In this document: positions 20,113-29,396 of the stretch, in pieces
How positions within the stretch are numbered: the stretch's first letter is position 1
How the letters are laid out: each line of letters starts with the position of its first letter
Assembly (NCBI GenBank): GCA_944472135.2
Contig: OX235265.1
Location: forward strand, 94,458,984 to 94,522,983
Source: Trichobilharzia regenti
Lineage: Eukaryota; Platyhelminthes; Trematoda; Strigeidida; Schistosomatidae
Length of the DNA: 64,000 nt
Reading direction: 5' to 3'
Position numbers and translations under genes: made by a program
Notes under the pieces: generated by a model
What the model was told of the DNA's origin: nothing
Database searches by the model: none
Seen by the model: the letters and a program-made list of their open reading frames with translations, nothing else

Positions 20113-22564
20113 GTGGGACTGCTATTGAGATTCAGAAAGTTTCCAGTTGCTGTCGCGGCGGATATTGAGGAAATGTTCCTACAGGTGAAGGTGCCAGAGA
20201 GTGAGAGAGATCACTTGAGGTTTTCGTGGTTTAATGACGGTCCTTGTGGTAAGGTGTCAGAGTATAGGATGACAGTGCATCCATTTGGTGCGACGTCCTC
20301 CCCGTTTTGTGCTAATTTTGCTCTACGAAAGGCAGTGTCCACATTTGGTTCTAATGATTTGCTGGACGTCATAGATTGTTGCTTCTATGTGGATGATGGT
20401 TTAGCCTCCTTCGATGATGATAAGTCTGCAGTTAGATTTGCAACAAGCATCACTGAAGTGTTAGCTAAGGCTGGCTTTCGTCTAACTAAGTGGGTCTCGA
20501 ACAGCCTAGACGTTTTGAAGCATATAAATCCAGAAGACAGAGCACCTACCGTACGAGATTTGCCTGTTGATACTCTACCAGTTGAACGCACATTAGGTAT
20601 GCGATGGGATGTGAACTCTGATACCTTTGGATTTAGTGTTGGTGATATTGATAAGCCAGTTACTCGGAGAGGTGTGCTCTCTGTGTTGTCGTCCGTGTTT
20701 GACCCACTTGGATTAGTAGCACCTTATCTACTTCCGGCTAGGAGGTTATTTCAAGAGACATGCAGGAAAGGGTTACAGTGGGATGAACCATTAAGTGAGA
20801 GGCAGAGAGAAGAGTGGAAGGGGTGGGTTAACAGTTTAAGAATGCTGAATCTACATTCCGTCTCACGTCCACTTAAGCCGTCGAGAAATCATGATATAAT
20901 TGACTTCCATGTTTTTTCTGATGCCTCTGAGGTTGGATTTGGTGCAGCCGTATACATCAGAACCACCTTAAGGAATGATATAGATGTTAGCCTGGTGATG
21001 GGTAAATCTAGAGTTGCACCTCTAAAGACGGTTTCGATTCCGAGATTAGAACTTAATGCAGCCTTACTAGCTGCGCAGTTATTCACAACGGTGTGTAAAG
21101 AGTTGGATTACCCCAAGCATCCCGTAACGTTTTGGACTGATTCGATGTCTGTGATATATTATATACGCAACGAGTCAGCAAGATATGCATGTTTTGTAGC
21201 TAACAGAGTATCTCAAATTCGTGAACTAACAACTGTTGAGCAGTGGAGGTACGTACCGTCTGGAAAAAATCCAGCTGATCTAGCCTCGCGAGGAGTTATT
21301 GATATGAATGTGGTTAAAAATAAGTGGTGGAAAGGTCCAGAGTTCTTGCTAAGGGCTGATAGTATGTGGCCTCGTAGAGAAGATGAACCACCGATAAACG
21401 AGTGTGCCTTGGAGTTGAAGACAAGTGTCAGTTTAACATCTACTCAAGAAAGACATTCAGGTTTACATCCACTTTTTAAATATTATTCTTCTTGGTACAA
21501 ACTACTGAAAGCTGTTGCGTGGTTGACACGATATGTTACGTATTTAAAGGTCATGCATCTTGCGGGATACGAAAATATGAATGTGGGGCCTTTGAGAGTC
21601 GAAGATATTAGAAATGCAGAGTTAGCGATTTTGAGGGCTGCTCAGTGGGAAGCGTGGGGTGAGATTGCCAAGGAGGATAGTCCCGATTTCGCAGATTTCA
21701 AGGTGCGGTTAGATAGATTATCTCCGATAGTTTCCGAAGGGATCGCTAGAGTTGGTGGACGTCTACAAATGTTAGAATCGTCATATGAGACCCGTCATCC
21801 GGCTTTATTACCTTGCTACCATCCAGTCACTGATCTCATTATAAGACACTACCATGTTCTTGAAGGTCATTTGGGTACTTCGCAAGTACTATCAAGTATT
21901 CGATGTAAGTTCTGGATAGTGAAGGGAGGTACTGCTGTCCGTAAAATAATTGATAAGTGCATGGAATGTAAACTCCGAAATGCTCGTCCAGTACAGCAGA
22001 TGATGGCACCACCCCCAGCGTGGCAAGCTTCTGAAGGGAATTATCCATTTGAGTACGTTGGGGTGGATTTGTTCGGACCTTTTGTAGTGAAGAGAGGCAG
22101 AACCCTATGTAAAAGATATGGCTGTTTATTCACCTGTTTGAAAATGAGAGCTGTGCATATTGAGATGGTTCATTCGCTAACTACTGATTCATTCGTGCTA
22201 GCATTAAATAGATTTATAAATCGCCAGGGTGTACCGAAGATGATGTTCAGCGACAGAGGCACTAATTTTGTTGGCTGTCACGCCGAGCTTAAAGAGTACT
22301 TCGAAGGTCCCCAAACGAGAATTCATGAAGAGTTACTGAAAAGGAACATCAAGTGGCACTTCAATCCACCACATGCCAGCCATAGAGGCGGGCTATGGGA
22401 AAGACTTATAGGAATTATCAAGCGTATTTTAAGCTCCATAATTAAAAACCAGAGTTTGAATGACGAAACGCTGGAGACATTTTTTTGTGAAGCTGAACGA
22501 ATACTAAATGACCGGCCGTTATCACCTGTGAGGGACGACGTCAAGGATTTTGATGTGTTAACCC
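20113..22564 (+). pseudogene. BEL copy I RT, RNase H and integrase (long open frame)
   Basis: This frame stays open for more than 800 codons after the TAA at 20107-20109 and has no start codon of its own, so it is the downstream part of the polyprotein. Motifs in order: RT with AADIEEMFLQVKV and FYVDDG; RNase H with FSDASEVGFG, IPRLELNAALLAAQ and FWTDSMSVIYY; a linker (LFKYYSSWYKLLKAVAWL); the integrase zinc region (H..H, then CMECK); and the integrase core with GVDLFGPF, FSDRGTNFVG and HRGGLWERL. The D, D, E residues appear to be in place. The frame ends in a SINE inserted at 22565, after VLTPN. It would supply polymerase functions if joined to an intact gag. Confidence 0.88.
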
Positions 22565-22790
22565 CAAATAAAATTTTTTTAATTTTTATGTTTTTTTTAT
22601 TTTTTATTTCATGATTTACAGCTTGATTCCACACTGTATTTTCGGTACAAGTATGGAATTTTCAGCATGGATATCGGTAGCCCAAATTTTGTAGGCCGAC
22701 CATAGATATCAGGTGTGCGTCGGTGCGGGCTTGAACCCCGGACCATGTGCATGGTCGGCGAGAGTCCTAACCACTGTGCCACCGACGCAC
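22565..22790 (-). repeat. tRNA-derived SINE-like insertion in BEL copy I
   Basis: On the minus strand the element starts with a tRNA-like head: a 7-12-bp acceptor-like stem (GCGTCGG with CCGACGC), an A box (TGGCACAGTGGTTAGG) and a B box (GGTTCAAGCCC). A unique body follows and ends in an A/T-rich tail. Flanks AACCC occur at 22560-22564 and 22791-22795, consistent with a short target duplication. It interrupts the integrase end of pol. The same insertion is present in copy II at 50120-50343. RNA polymerase III transcription is inferred from the boxes only. Confidence 0.72.
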
Positions 22791-22795
22791 AACCC

Positions 22796-23171
22796 TGGCA
22801 TAGAGGACTCAAGCGGGGAAGGAATACCTACGATTAAAAGATGGAAACAAGCCAGGCACATGAAAGATATATTTTGGAAAAGATGGTTAAAGGAGTATGT
22901 TCTAAAACTGCAAACCAGAGACAAGTGGAAAAAGTTGTGCCGAAACTTAAAGGTTGGTGACATAGTATTAGTAGCAGATAAATGTGCCACAGGTAGATAG
23001 CCTTTAGGAGTGGTAGTAAGACTACTCTGCAGTGGTTATGGATTGGTGAGGACGGTTGAGGTGAGAACAAGTTGTGGCATGTTGTTGCGAGATATTAGAA
23101 AACTGAGTCTACTGGAAGGTGCTGAGAGTAGAGAGTCGGAAGATGAAACACTAGACGATTTTCCAACCTAG
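22796..23171 (+). pseudogene. BEL copy I C-terminal integrase tail (DUF5641-like)
   Basis: After the SINE the polyprotein resumes with IKRWKQARHMKDIFWKRW, LKVGDIVLVAD and, after a stop at about 22998, a RLLCSGYGLVRTVEVR-like segment ending DDFPT and TAG. This matches the conserved tail found after the integrase core in BEL/Pao polyproteins. The in-frame TAG and the SINE separate it from the integrase core, so it is not made as part of an active enzyme. The DDFPT ending is shared with the non-autonomous derivatives, showing where their deletion ends. Confidence 0.75.
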
Positions 23172-23184
23172 AGCGTCAACCTGA

Positions 23185-23225
23185 GAAGGGTTGTAGGCGT
23201 ACTGCTGTAAGTCCTACAATTCTTC
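23185..23225 (+). promoter_or_regulatory. Conserved 3'UTR RNA hairpin A, BEL copy I
   Basis: GAAGGGTTGTAGG (23185-23197) pairs with CCTACAATTCTTC (23213-23225) as 13 continuous pairs, two of them G-U, around the loop CGTACTGCTGTAAGT. The G-U pairs fit a fold that works in RNA. It lies 14 bases after the pol stop. Confidence 0.75.
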
Positions 23226-24096
23226 AAAGGGTAGCGCATCAATGAGCAGCCGTAAGTAGGTGAAATTATCACCTGTCTTCACTTTAACTAATTGTTCGCA
23301 GAAGAGACTGTAAAATATGAAAATAATATTTCCTGAAAAAAAACAATAAAAAACGATGAACCCCATGCCTGTTATATATTTTGAATTATTAACACCTTTT
23401 AAATACTGAAGGTGCAGATCTGCACCTGTCTGCTGGTTTTCTTGTGTCTTCTTCTCTTTTCAAACATACTGCTTTCTCTACTTATTCGTGATATTGCTAG
23501 CTCATCTGGTGAATAACGGGATCATCGGTATTATAAAATCTGCTGACAAGTTCAAAGTGGGTCTCATAAACAACTGGAAATGTCACAAATATGATGTACT
23601 TACGGTAAATTTAAAGTTTAATAGACTTTAAAGCTCTTTCTGAATGATTCACTGATAGTTATGTTTATTCTGCATCTCTTATGTAATACGTCAGCACCTG
23701 TACAGAAATGCCACTTACCTTCCTCAACTAACGCAACCATTTATGGTTCCCGCGTGAATTGACATGTATTTTTTTTCAATCACAGTTTAGATTTGACGCT
23801 ATTTCTTTATTTGTACACTTCATTTTAAATGTTTCTCACATTTACCAGTATTCAACTTATTTCTAAATTAACAAATCATATTATATATTCTATAAGTTTT
23901 CATAAATGTACATATGTTCATGCCTGTAAAAATGGCTGGTTTCTGTTACAGAAATAAAATTATTATAACCAATGTGCTCGGTGTGTGATTTTGTACATAT
24001 GTTCATATTGTATATACTGAATTGATATCATCTGTCATCTAGCTGTTGTTAATTCTATTTGTGTCCGGACGACTTCCACTTGGATTATCAACCTGA

Positions 24097-24137
24097 GAAG
24101 GAATGTAGGCGTACTGCTGTAAGTCCTACAGTTCTTC
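24097..24137 (+). promoter_or_regulatory. Conserved 3'UTR RNA hairpin B, BEL copy I
   Basis: GAAGGAATGTAGG (24097-24109) faces CCTACAGTTCTTC (24125-24137) with one A-G mismatch and the same 15-base loop. It is preceded by a TGTCCGGAC motif about 40 bases upstream. Confidence 0.7.
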
Positions 24138-24286
24138 AAGGGTAGTTTGTCATGCTGGAATCCACAACATTTGATGTGTTGATTTAACTTATGTTTGTGT
24201 TAAATAATTGTGAGTTCCAATTATTGTGATTGTTGGTTAATCTTGTTTGTGTCCGGACATTCCACAAATTTCAATCATCAACCTGA

Positions 24287-24327
24287 GAATGGTTGTTGGC
24301 GTACTGGTGTAAGTCCTGCAATTCTTC
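24287..24327 (+). promoter_or_regulatory. Conserved 3'UTR RNA hairpin C, BEL copy I
   Basis: GAATGGTTGTTGG (24287-24299) faces CCTGCAATTCTTC (24315-24327). Two positions are mismatched and three pairs are G-U. The loop differs by one base (CGTACTGGTGTAAGT). This is the weakest of the three. Confidence 0.6.
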
Positions 24328-25005
24328 AAAGGAATTCCACCAAGACATGATCGGCGAGGTTGTTTGTACTATTTGTATATACGTGTGGTGTGTCATAGCA
24401 ATTGGTGTATTTTGGATTCATTGTGTTTACTCGTTGTTTTCGTATCTTGTTGTTATTGCGTAATTTTGTTAAAATTTTCGTCGTGATTACTTCTGAAGTT
24501 GTTTCGAGTCTTCTACATCCATGAATGAATTGATTGATGTTAAGGACAGCAGATGGGTCGTATACGCCGGGGAGGCTAGGCTATTGCTGAGAATGAAATG
24601 CACACGGAGATAAATTGTTAGCTGCGGTCCGACACGCCAGGGAGAAAGAGTGTAGACGACTGAGGCTCGCATACGTCACCGTTATTAGAACTGAGGCAGA
24701 ATGAGTGACAAGCGACTGCAGAGATAATTGGTAGTGAGTGGATAAGAGGATGTGCGTAGAGTGTCTGAGGTGGTGCTATGGTCACGTTGCATTCTGCAAG
24801 AGTCATTCTAGCAAGTGGCGATTGTGTTGCAAGATGTCAAGAGGATGTCTCTATCTGGAGGCGCAGGTCGTCAGTGATGTGCGAGATTGTGCTGTGGGTA
24901 TGCTTGTGGTGTGTGGGCTTTTCTGTTTGTTTTCCATTTCAGCTCTGTCCGTGTGACCCAGGTTCTCGCAATGGCATCCAAGTCAACGTGTATTGGTCGT
25001 GATGG

Positions 25006-25038
25006 AAAAAAGGGTTGGATCCCTTTTTTGCCGGGGAG
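25006..25038 (+). promoter_or_regulatory. Hairpin and polypurine tract before the 3' LTR
   Basis: AAAAAAGGG (25006-25014) and CCCTTTTTT (25021-25029) form a perfect 9-bp stem with loop TTGGAT. It is followed by GCCGGGGAG (25030-25038), which abuts the LTR and is the likely plus-strand primer. The stem is kept in the 3970-bp family and lost in the 3429-bp family. Confidence 0.6.
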
Positions 25039-25397
25039 TGTCAATGTAGTTGAAGATTGAACGATCAATTCTTGATTGTTTGCTCAAGACCAACTTCCCC
25101 ATAATTTTCGCGCAGTCATCAATACGCCAGTCATCGTCTCATCGGTCGCTGTTCAGAAAGAAGAGTAAAAAACCGTCAGAAGTAATATTGTGATTTATTG
25201 TTGTAATATTTGTTCACAGACCTTAGTTGTATCATTGTTTATATGTCGGTGTAACAATAAAGAATCCTCGAGTCACCAATTGGTGTTTTGGTTTTTTCGT
25301 CCGTTATTACTAAGCGTTCCTGAGAAACTTCAAGGAACAGCGTGAGCCCGAGCGTAGCAAGAGCTGGGCATTAACGGTTTACGAGACGTTGCTGACA
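25039..25397 (+). repeat. 3' LTR of BEL copy I
   Basis: 359 bp, TGTCA at the start and TGACA at the end, which are 5-bp inverted ends. The target duplication CCAGT follows at 25398-25402. It differs from the 5' LTR by a few substitutions and indels. Confidence 0.92.
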
Positions 25398-26253
25398 CCA
25401 GTCCTTATAACTTGGATGCATACCACCCTTAGCTTCAAAATAACTAATGGGCTGAAATCTGAAATACACTGTCCCTTGGTGGCAGCTGTTTTCGACCCTT
25501 ATCATGAATATGCAAGGCTTTTACCAGAATCATGTGTAAAATGTTCACCACACTACACAAATTTCTCGTTGGACCAAATCAAGCAGGCTTCATTCCGGAA
25601 GCCACTTCTTGCCTAAGGGATGACTCACTTTTTCTAAAGGGCCACGCCTATGATCTCTGGTGTGGTCAATTTGTTACACTAAGAAAGACCAAAGGGATTG
25701 AACATTTCATTTTTCCATAGACAGAATGAAGACCTAATTGGAGTACATAAAATACAGAGTTCCAAATAGAGCCGTGACACTATCTTAACTTACTGTATGC
25801 TACAATCCATGTATAATCACTCATAGAACCACTCCCCATGTGTTCAACCAAGGCTACCATAGTCTATTGGCGTAACACACTATGCAGAACTTTATCGAAG
25901 ACTAGCAATCTTCAACTTATGGCCAAGAAAATAGCACCACGCGCTCTCCTTGAATACGATGTGCTTTTTCCTCTCTAACCGGAAATATCCACTTTTGTGA
26001 ATTATTCGTTTGGGAAAGTTGATCTTCCTACCCGGCGAATTTTATTCAACCATTTCTTCTTCACCCAGCCTGTGTGTGGTACTTCCCGCTGTCTCGAACT
26101 ACCGTCAGAGCTTCAGATGCTACTTCTGTAGCAAGATCCTCCTCACTATTTCAAATATACAAAACTTGTTGGTCTGTTACGTGATTGCTGTGAAGCCGAA
26201 TAACCCGAAAGTTACAGGTAAAGTCAAAAGCTTTTACTTAAATACTTAAAAAA
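25398..26253 (+). repeat. Repeat block R2 and LINE-A upstream region, second copy
   Basis: The block parallels 574-1460 base by base with scattered substitutions. No gene is supported. It is the right flank of BEL copy I and shows that blocks P1 and P2 come from one duplicated segment. Confidence 0.7.
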
Positions 26254-26602
26254 ATGACCAGGGCAAATATTCCCTGCTCGTACGGATTGCCCATGTCGCC
26301 ACAGTCCTACAGTGAAGCTGTGCAGAGTCAACCAAGTGGATGTGGCTCCATCCCTGTTAACACGACTGAGTTAACAGAGCCGAGTGGGAAAATTGCACCA
26401 AGTGAGAACTGTATAAAACCCATCTCCATGGTAGGCCATGAAACAAACAGGAAGGCCAAAAAGAAACTTTCACGACGCCGCAAACGACAAATACGCTCCC
26501 CAAGAAGGCAGACGACTGCAAGCTCTGAGATTCTGTTGTCGAACCAGCAGACTCTGCTTTCGAATGTAACTTTTGCAAGCGATGAGTGCATTGTAGATGC
26601 GA
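26254..26602 (+). pseudogene. LINE-A ORF1 N-terminal fragment, second copy
   Basis: ATG 26254 begins MTRANIPCSYGLPMSPQSYSE, the same protein start as at 1467 but with the upstream initiator kept. The basic stretch KKKLSRRRKRQIRS is present. The frame is disturbed near 26500, as in the first copy. The sequence stops at GTAGATGCGA (26602), where the BEL-derived LTR begins; in the first copy the PHD-finger region continues from the same point at about 1775. It is a truncated relic. Confidence 0.7.
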
Positions 26603-26960
26603 TGTCAATGGAGTTGAAGATGGAACGATCAATTCTTGGTTGTTTGCTCAAACAAACTTCCCCAATTTTCGCGGAGGCATCAATACGACAGTCATCATCT
26701 CATCGGTCGCTGTTCAAAAAGAAGTCAGTAGCAAACCATCAGAAGTAATCTTATGATTTATTATTGTAATATTTGTTCACAGACCTTAATAGAAATATTT
26801 TTTATATGTTGGTGTTACAATAAAGAATTCCCAAGCGGCCAATCGGTGTTTTGGTTTTCGCGTCCGTTACTATTAAGCGTTTCTGAAAAACTGCAAGGAA
26901 GAGCGTGGGCCCGAGCGTAGCAAGAGCTGGGCATTAACGGTTTATGAGACGTGACTGACA
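26603..26960 (+). repeat. 5' LTR of outer N2 element
   Basis: 358 bp from TGTCA to TGACA. It is a diverged relative of the BEL copy I LTR, with GGAGTTGAAG in place of GTAGTTGAAG near the start. It interrupts LINE-A ORF1 after GTAGATGCGA. Confidence 0.88.
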
Positions 26961-27104
26961 GTTTCTGACGATGGAAACAGATCTGGCGGATTCAGACAGT
27001 TGGTGAAAGTTTGGATAATCACCGTTCATCTTTCCTCGTGCCGGTCAAGTCCTCTTTGAACAAGCAATATCTGGAACGTTTTTGGAATTGGGTCAAGTTC
27101 AACA

Positions 27105-27889
27105 ATGCCTGGGTCAAAGAAGGGACAGAGTGTCTTGGATGCAAACAGGAAAGTAAGTCATGGTGACTTGTCTGTTAATTGTAGCGATGTGTCTGATGTT
27201 AAGCATGACATGGTTGATGTTACTGTTTCGCCGTTCAGGGATAATAGGAACATCAAACTCCCTAAATTTGAACCACGGTGTTTCGATGGAAACCTGGCTG
27301 ATTATTTACAATTTGTAAAGGAGTTTGAGATCATGTTGAGTGGTTTTTTATTAAATGATGAATTGAAGTTAATGTATTTGATGAGATATTGCACTGGAGA
27401 TGCTGCAAGAGCTATACAGTGCTGTAAGTTTATGAAGCCAAAAGAGGGCTACTACGAGGCCATGAGCATATTACGTCAAAGGTTTGGAAGAACTTCGATG
27501 GTTGCAGGGAAGTTGTTCGAGGCTGTTAAGGGTAATGGTGGTCAACTACAGGATGACTCCAAGGCACTCACTGAGTTTTTAGATAATTTGCTAATTTACA
27601 AGAATGCAATGATTTCGATGAATCGCATGAGTGACCTCAACTCGGGTTTTATACTAGAAGTAATAGCAAGACGCCTACCTACTCGACTGCAAAGGAAGTG
27701 GGTGAAGATGAGCTCCCGTATGGAGGATGAGGGTATCGAGCCAAAGTTTGATGATATCCTGAAACTAGTAAAAGATAGCATCAGTCTATCTAGGAGCAAG
27801 TTTGCCAGTATATTGAATCTCACCCCTAGAATAGAGCAGTCTGAGGGTAAAACGCAATCATTGATGACGAATAGGCCACAGAGTGGTGG
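27105..27889 (+). pseudogene. N2 gag, N-terminal half (outer element, interrupted)
   Basis: ATG 27105 starts MPGSKKGQSV, the same as the BEL copies. About 262 residues of DUF1759-like gag follow (KLPKFEPRCFDGN, SILRQRFGR, ARRLPTRLQRKWVK). The frame is cut at 27889 by the inverted element and would read five codons into its LTR before stopping. The gene continues at 31860 on the far side of the insertion. Capsid-like assembly function is inferred from the family; this half alone lacks any nucleic-acid-binding knuckle. Confidence 0.85.
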
Positions 27890-28248
27890 TGTCAATCACG
27901 TCTCATAAACCGTTAATGCCCAGCTCTCGCTACGCTCGGGCCCACGCTGTTCCTTGAAGATTTCAGAAACGCTTAGTTATAAGGGACGCGAAAGCCAAAT
28001 CGCCGATCTGCCGCTTGATATTTCTTTACTGCTACACCAACATATAAAAAGAGTAAGTGAACTAAGGTTTGAAAACAAATATTACAATAATAAATCATAA
28101 GATTACTTCTGAAAATGTTTCACTCTTCTTTCTGAACAGCGACCGATGAGACGATGACTGTCGTATTGATGCCTCCGCGAAAATTATGGGGAAGTTGATT
28201 TGAGCAAACAATCAAGAATTGATCGTTCAATCTTCAACTCCATTGACA
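27890..28248 (-). repeat. 3' LTR of nested N2 element
   Basis: 359 bp in minus orientation, with TGTCA at both outer ends when read on opposite strands. It is followed on the plus strand by CTCCCCGGC, the complement of the polypurine tract. Confidence 0.9.
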
Positions 28249-29396
28249 CTCCCCGGCAAAAAAGGGATCCAACCCTTTTTTCCATCACGACCAATGCACG
28301 TTGACTTGGATGCCATTGCGAACCTGGGTCACACGGACAGAGCTGAAATGGAAAACAAACAGAAAAGCCAACACACCACAAGCATACCCACAGCACAATC
28401 TCACACATCGCTGACGACCTGCGCCTCCAGACAGAGACCTCCTCTTGACATCTTGCAACACAATCGCCACTTGCTAGAATGACTCTTGCAGAATGCAACG
28501 TGACCATGGCACCAACTCATGACACTCTACGCACATCCTCTTATCTACTCACTACCAATTATCTCTGCAGTCGCTTGTCACTCATTCTGCCTCAGTTCTA
28601 ATAACGGTGATGTATGCGAGCCTCAGCCGTTTACACTCTTTCTCCCCGGCGTGTCGGACCGCAGCTAACAATTTATCTCCGTGTGCATTTCATTCTCAGC
28701 AATAGCCTAGCCTCCCCGGCGTATACGACCCATCTGCTGTCCTTAACATCAATCAATTCATTCATGGATGTAGAAGACTCGAAACAACTTCAGAAGTAAT
28801 CACGACGAAAATTTTAACAAAATTACGCAATAACAACAAGATACGAAAACAACAAGTAAACACAATGAATCCAAAATACACCAATTGCTATGACACACCA
28901 CACGTATATACAAATAGTACAAACAACCTCGCCGATCATGTCTTGGTGGAATTCCTTTGAAGAATTGCAGGACTTACACCAGTACGCCTACAACCATTCT
29001 CAGGTTGACGATTGTAATTTGTGGGATGTCCGGACACAAACAAGATTCACCAACAATTACATCAATTGGAACTCACAATTATTTAACACAAACATAAGTT
29101 AAATCAACACATCAAATGTTGTGGATTCCAGCATGACAAACTACCCTTGAAGAACTGTAGGACTTACAGCAGTACGCCTACATTCCTTCTCAGGTTGATA
29201 ATCCAAGTGGAAGTCGTCCGGACACAAATAGAATTAACAACAGCTAGATGACAGATGATATCAATTCAGTATATACAATATGAACATATGTACAAAATCA
29301 CACACCGAGCACATTGGGCTGCTCATTGATGCGCTACCCTTTGAAGAATTGTAGGACTTACAGCAGTATGCCTACAACCCTTCTCAGGTTGACGCT
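28249..29396 (-). other. 3' untranslated region of nested N2 element
   Basis: This 1.15-kb region has no gene. On the minus strand it contains the same three hairpins as BEL copy I, seen on the plus strand as CCTACAACCATTCTC, CCTACATTCCTTCTC and CCTACAACCCTTCTC at about 28988, 29178 and 29371. The GCCGGGGAG motif also recurs on the minus strand near 28655 and 28710. Compared with copy I, about 720 bp between hairpins A and B is missing. Confidence 0.7.

Larger units (their letters stand above)
23172..25038 (+). other. BEL copy I 3' untranslated region
   Basis: This 1.87-kb region lies between the pol stop and the 3' LTR and has no convincing gene. It contains three related RNA hairpins (23185-23225, 24097-24137, 24287-24327), the palindrome TGTCCGGACA before the second and third, two internal GCCGGGGAG-like purine motifs (24566-24574; 24636-24644 with one change), and a hairpin next to the polypurine tract. 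About 720 bp between 23253 and 23972 is absent from the non-autonomous copies at 33100 and 37070. Confidence 0.7.
17566..25397 (+). mobile_element. BEL/Pao retrotransposon, copy I (full length, defective)
   Basis: The element spans two LTRs (17566-17920 and 25039-25397) and is flanked by 5-bp duplications CCAGT (17561-17565 and 25398-25402). The unoccupied target is preserved in a paralogue at 43703-43707. Internal order is gag, protease, RT, RNase H, integrase and a DUF5641-like tail, which is the BEL/Pao order. It carries many frameshifts in gag and protease and a SINE in the integrase end. It resembles BEL elements described in schistosomes, but I cannot assign a named family without a search. 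Confidence 0.92.

Noticed and set aside
22716..22790. Candidate functional tRNA gene on the minus strand
   Set aside because: A and B boxes and an acceptor-like stem are present, but the T stem and anticodon arm pair poorly and an A/T-tailed body follows, so a tRNA-derived SINE is more likely.
23253..23972. Possible intron in the BEL 3' region: starts GTAAGT and is absent from N2 copies
   Set aside because: The right end reads ATTATAACC, not AG, at any alignment of the junction, so a spliced-out intron is not supported; a plain deletion is simpler.
28219..28507. Overlapping 60-110-codon frames in LTR and 3' regions of BEL copies on both strands
   Set aside because: They recur only because the repeats recur, are in several frames at once and show no domain; treated as chance frames.
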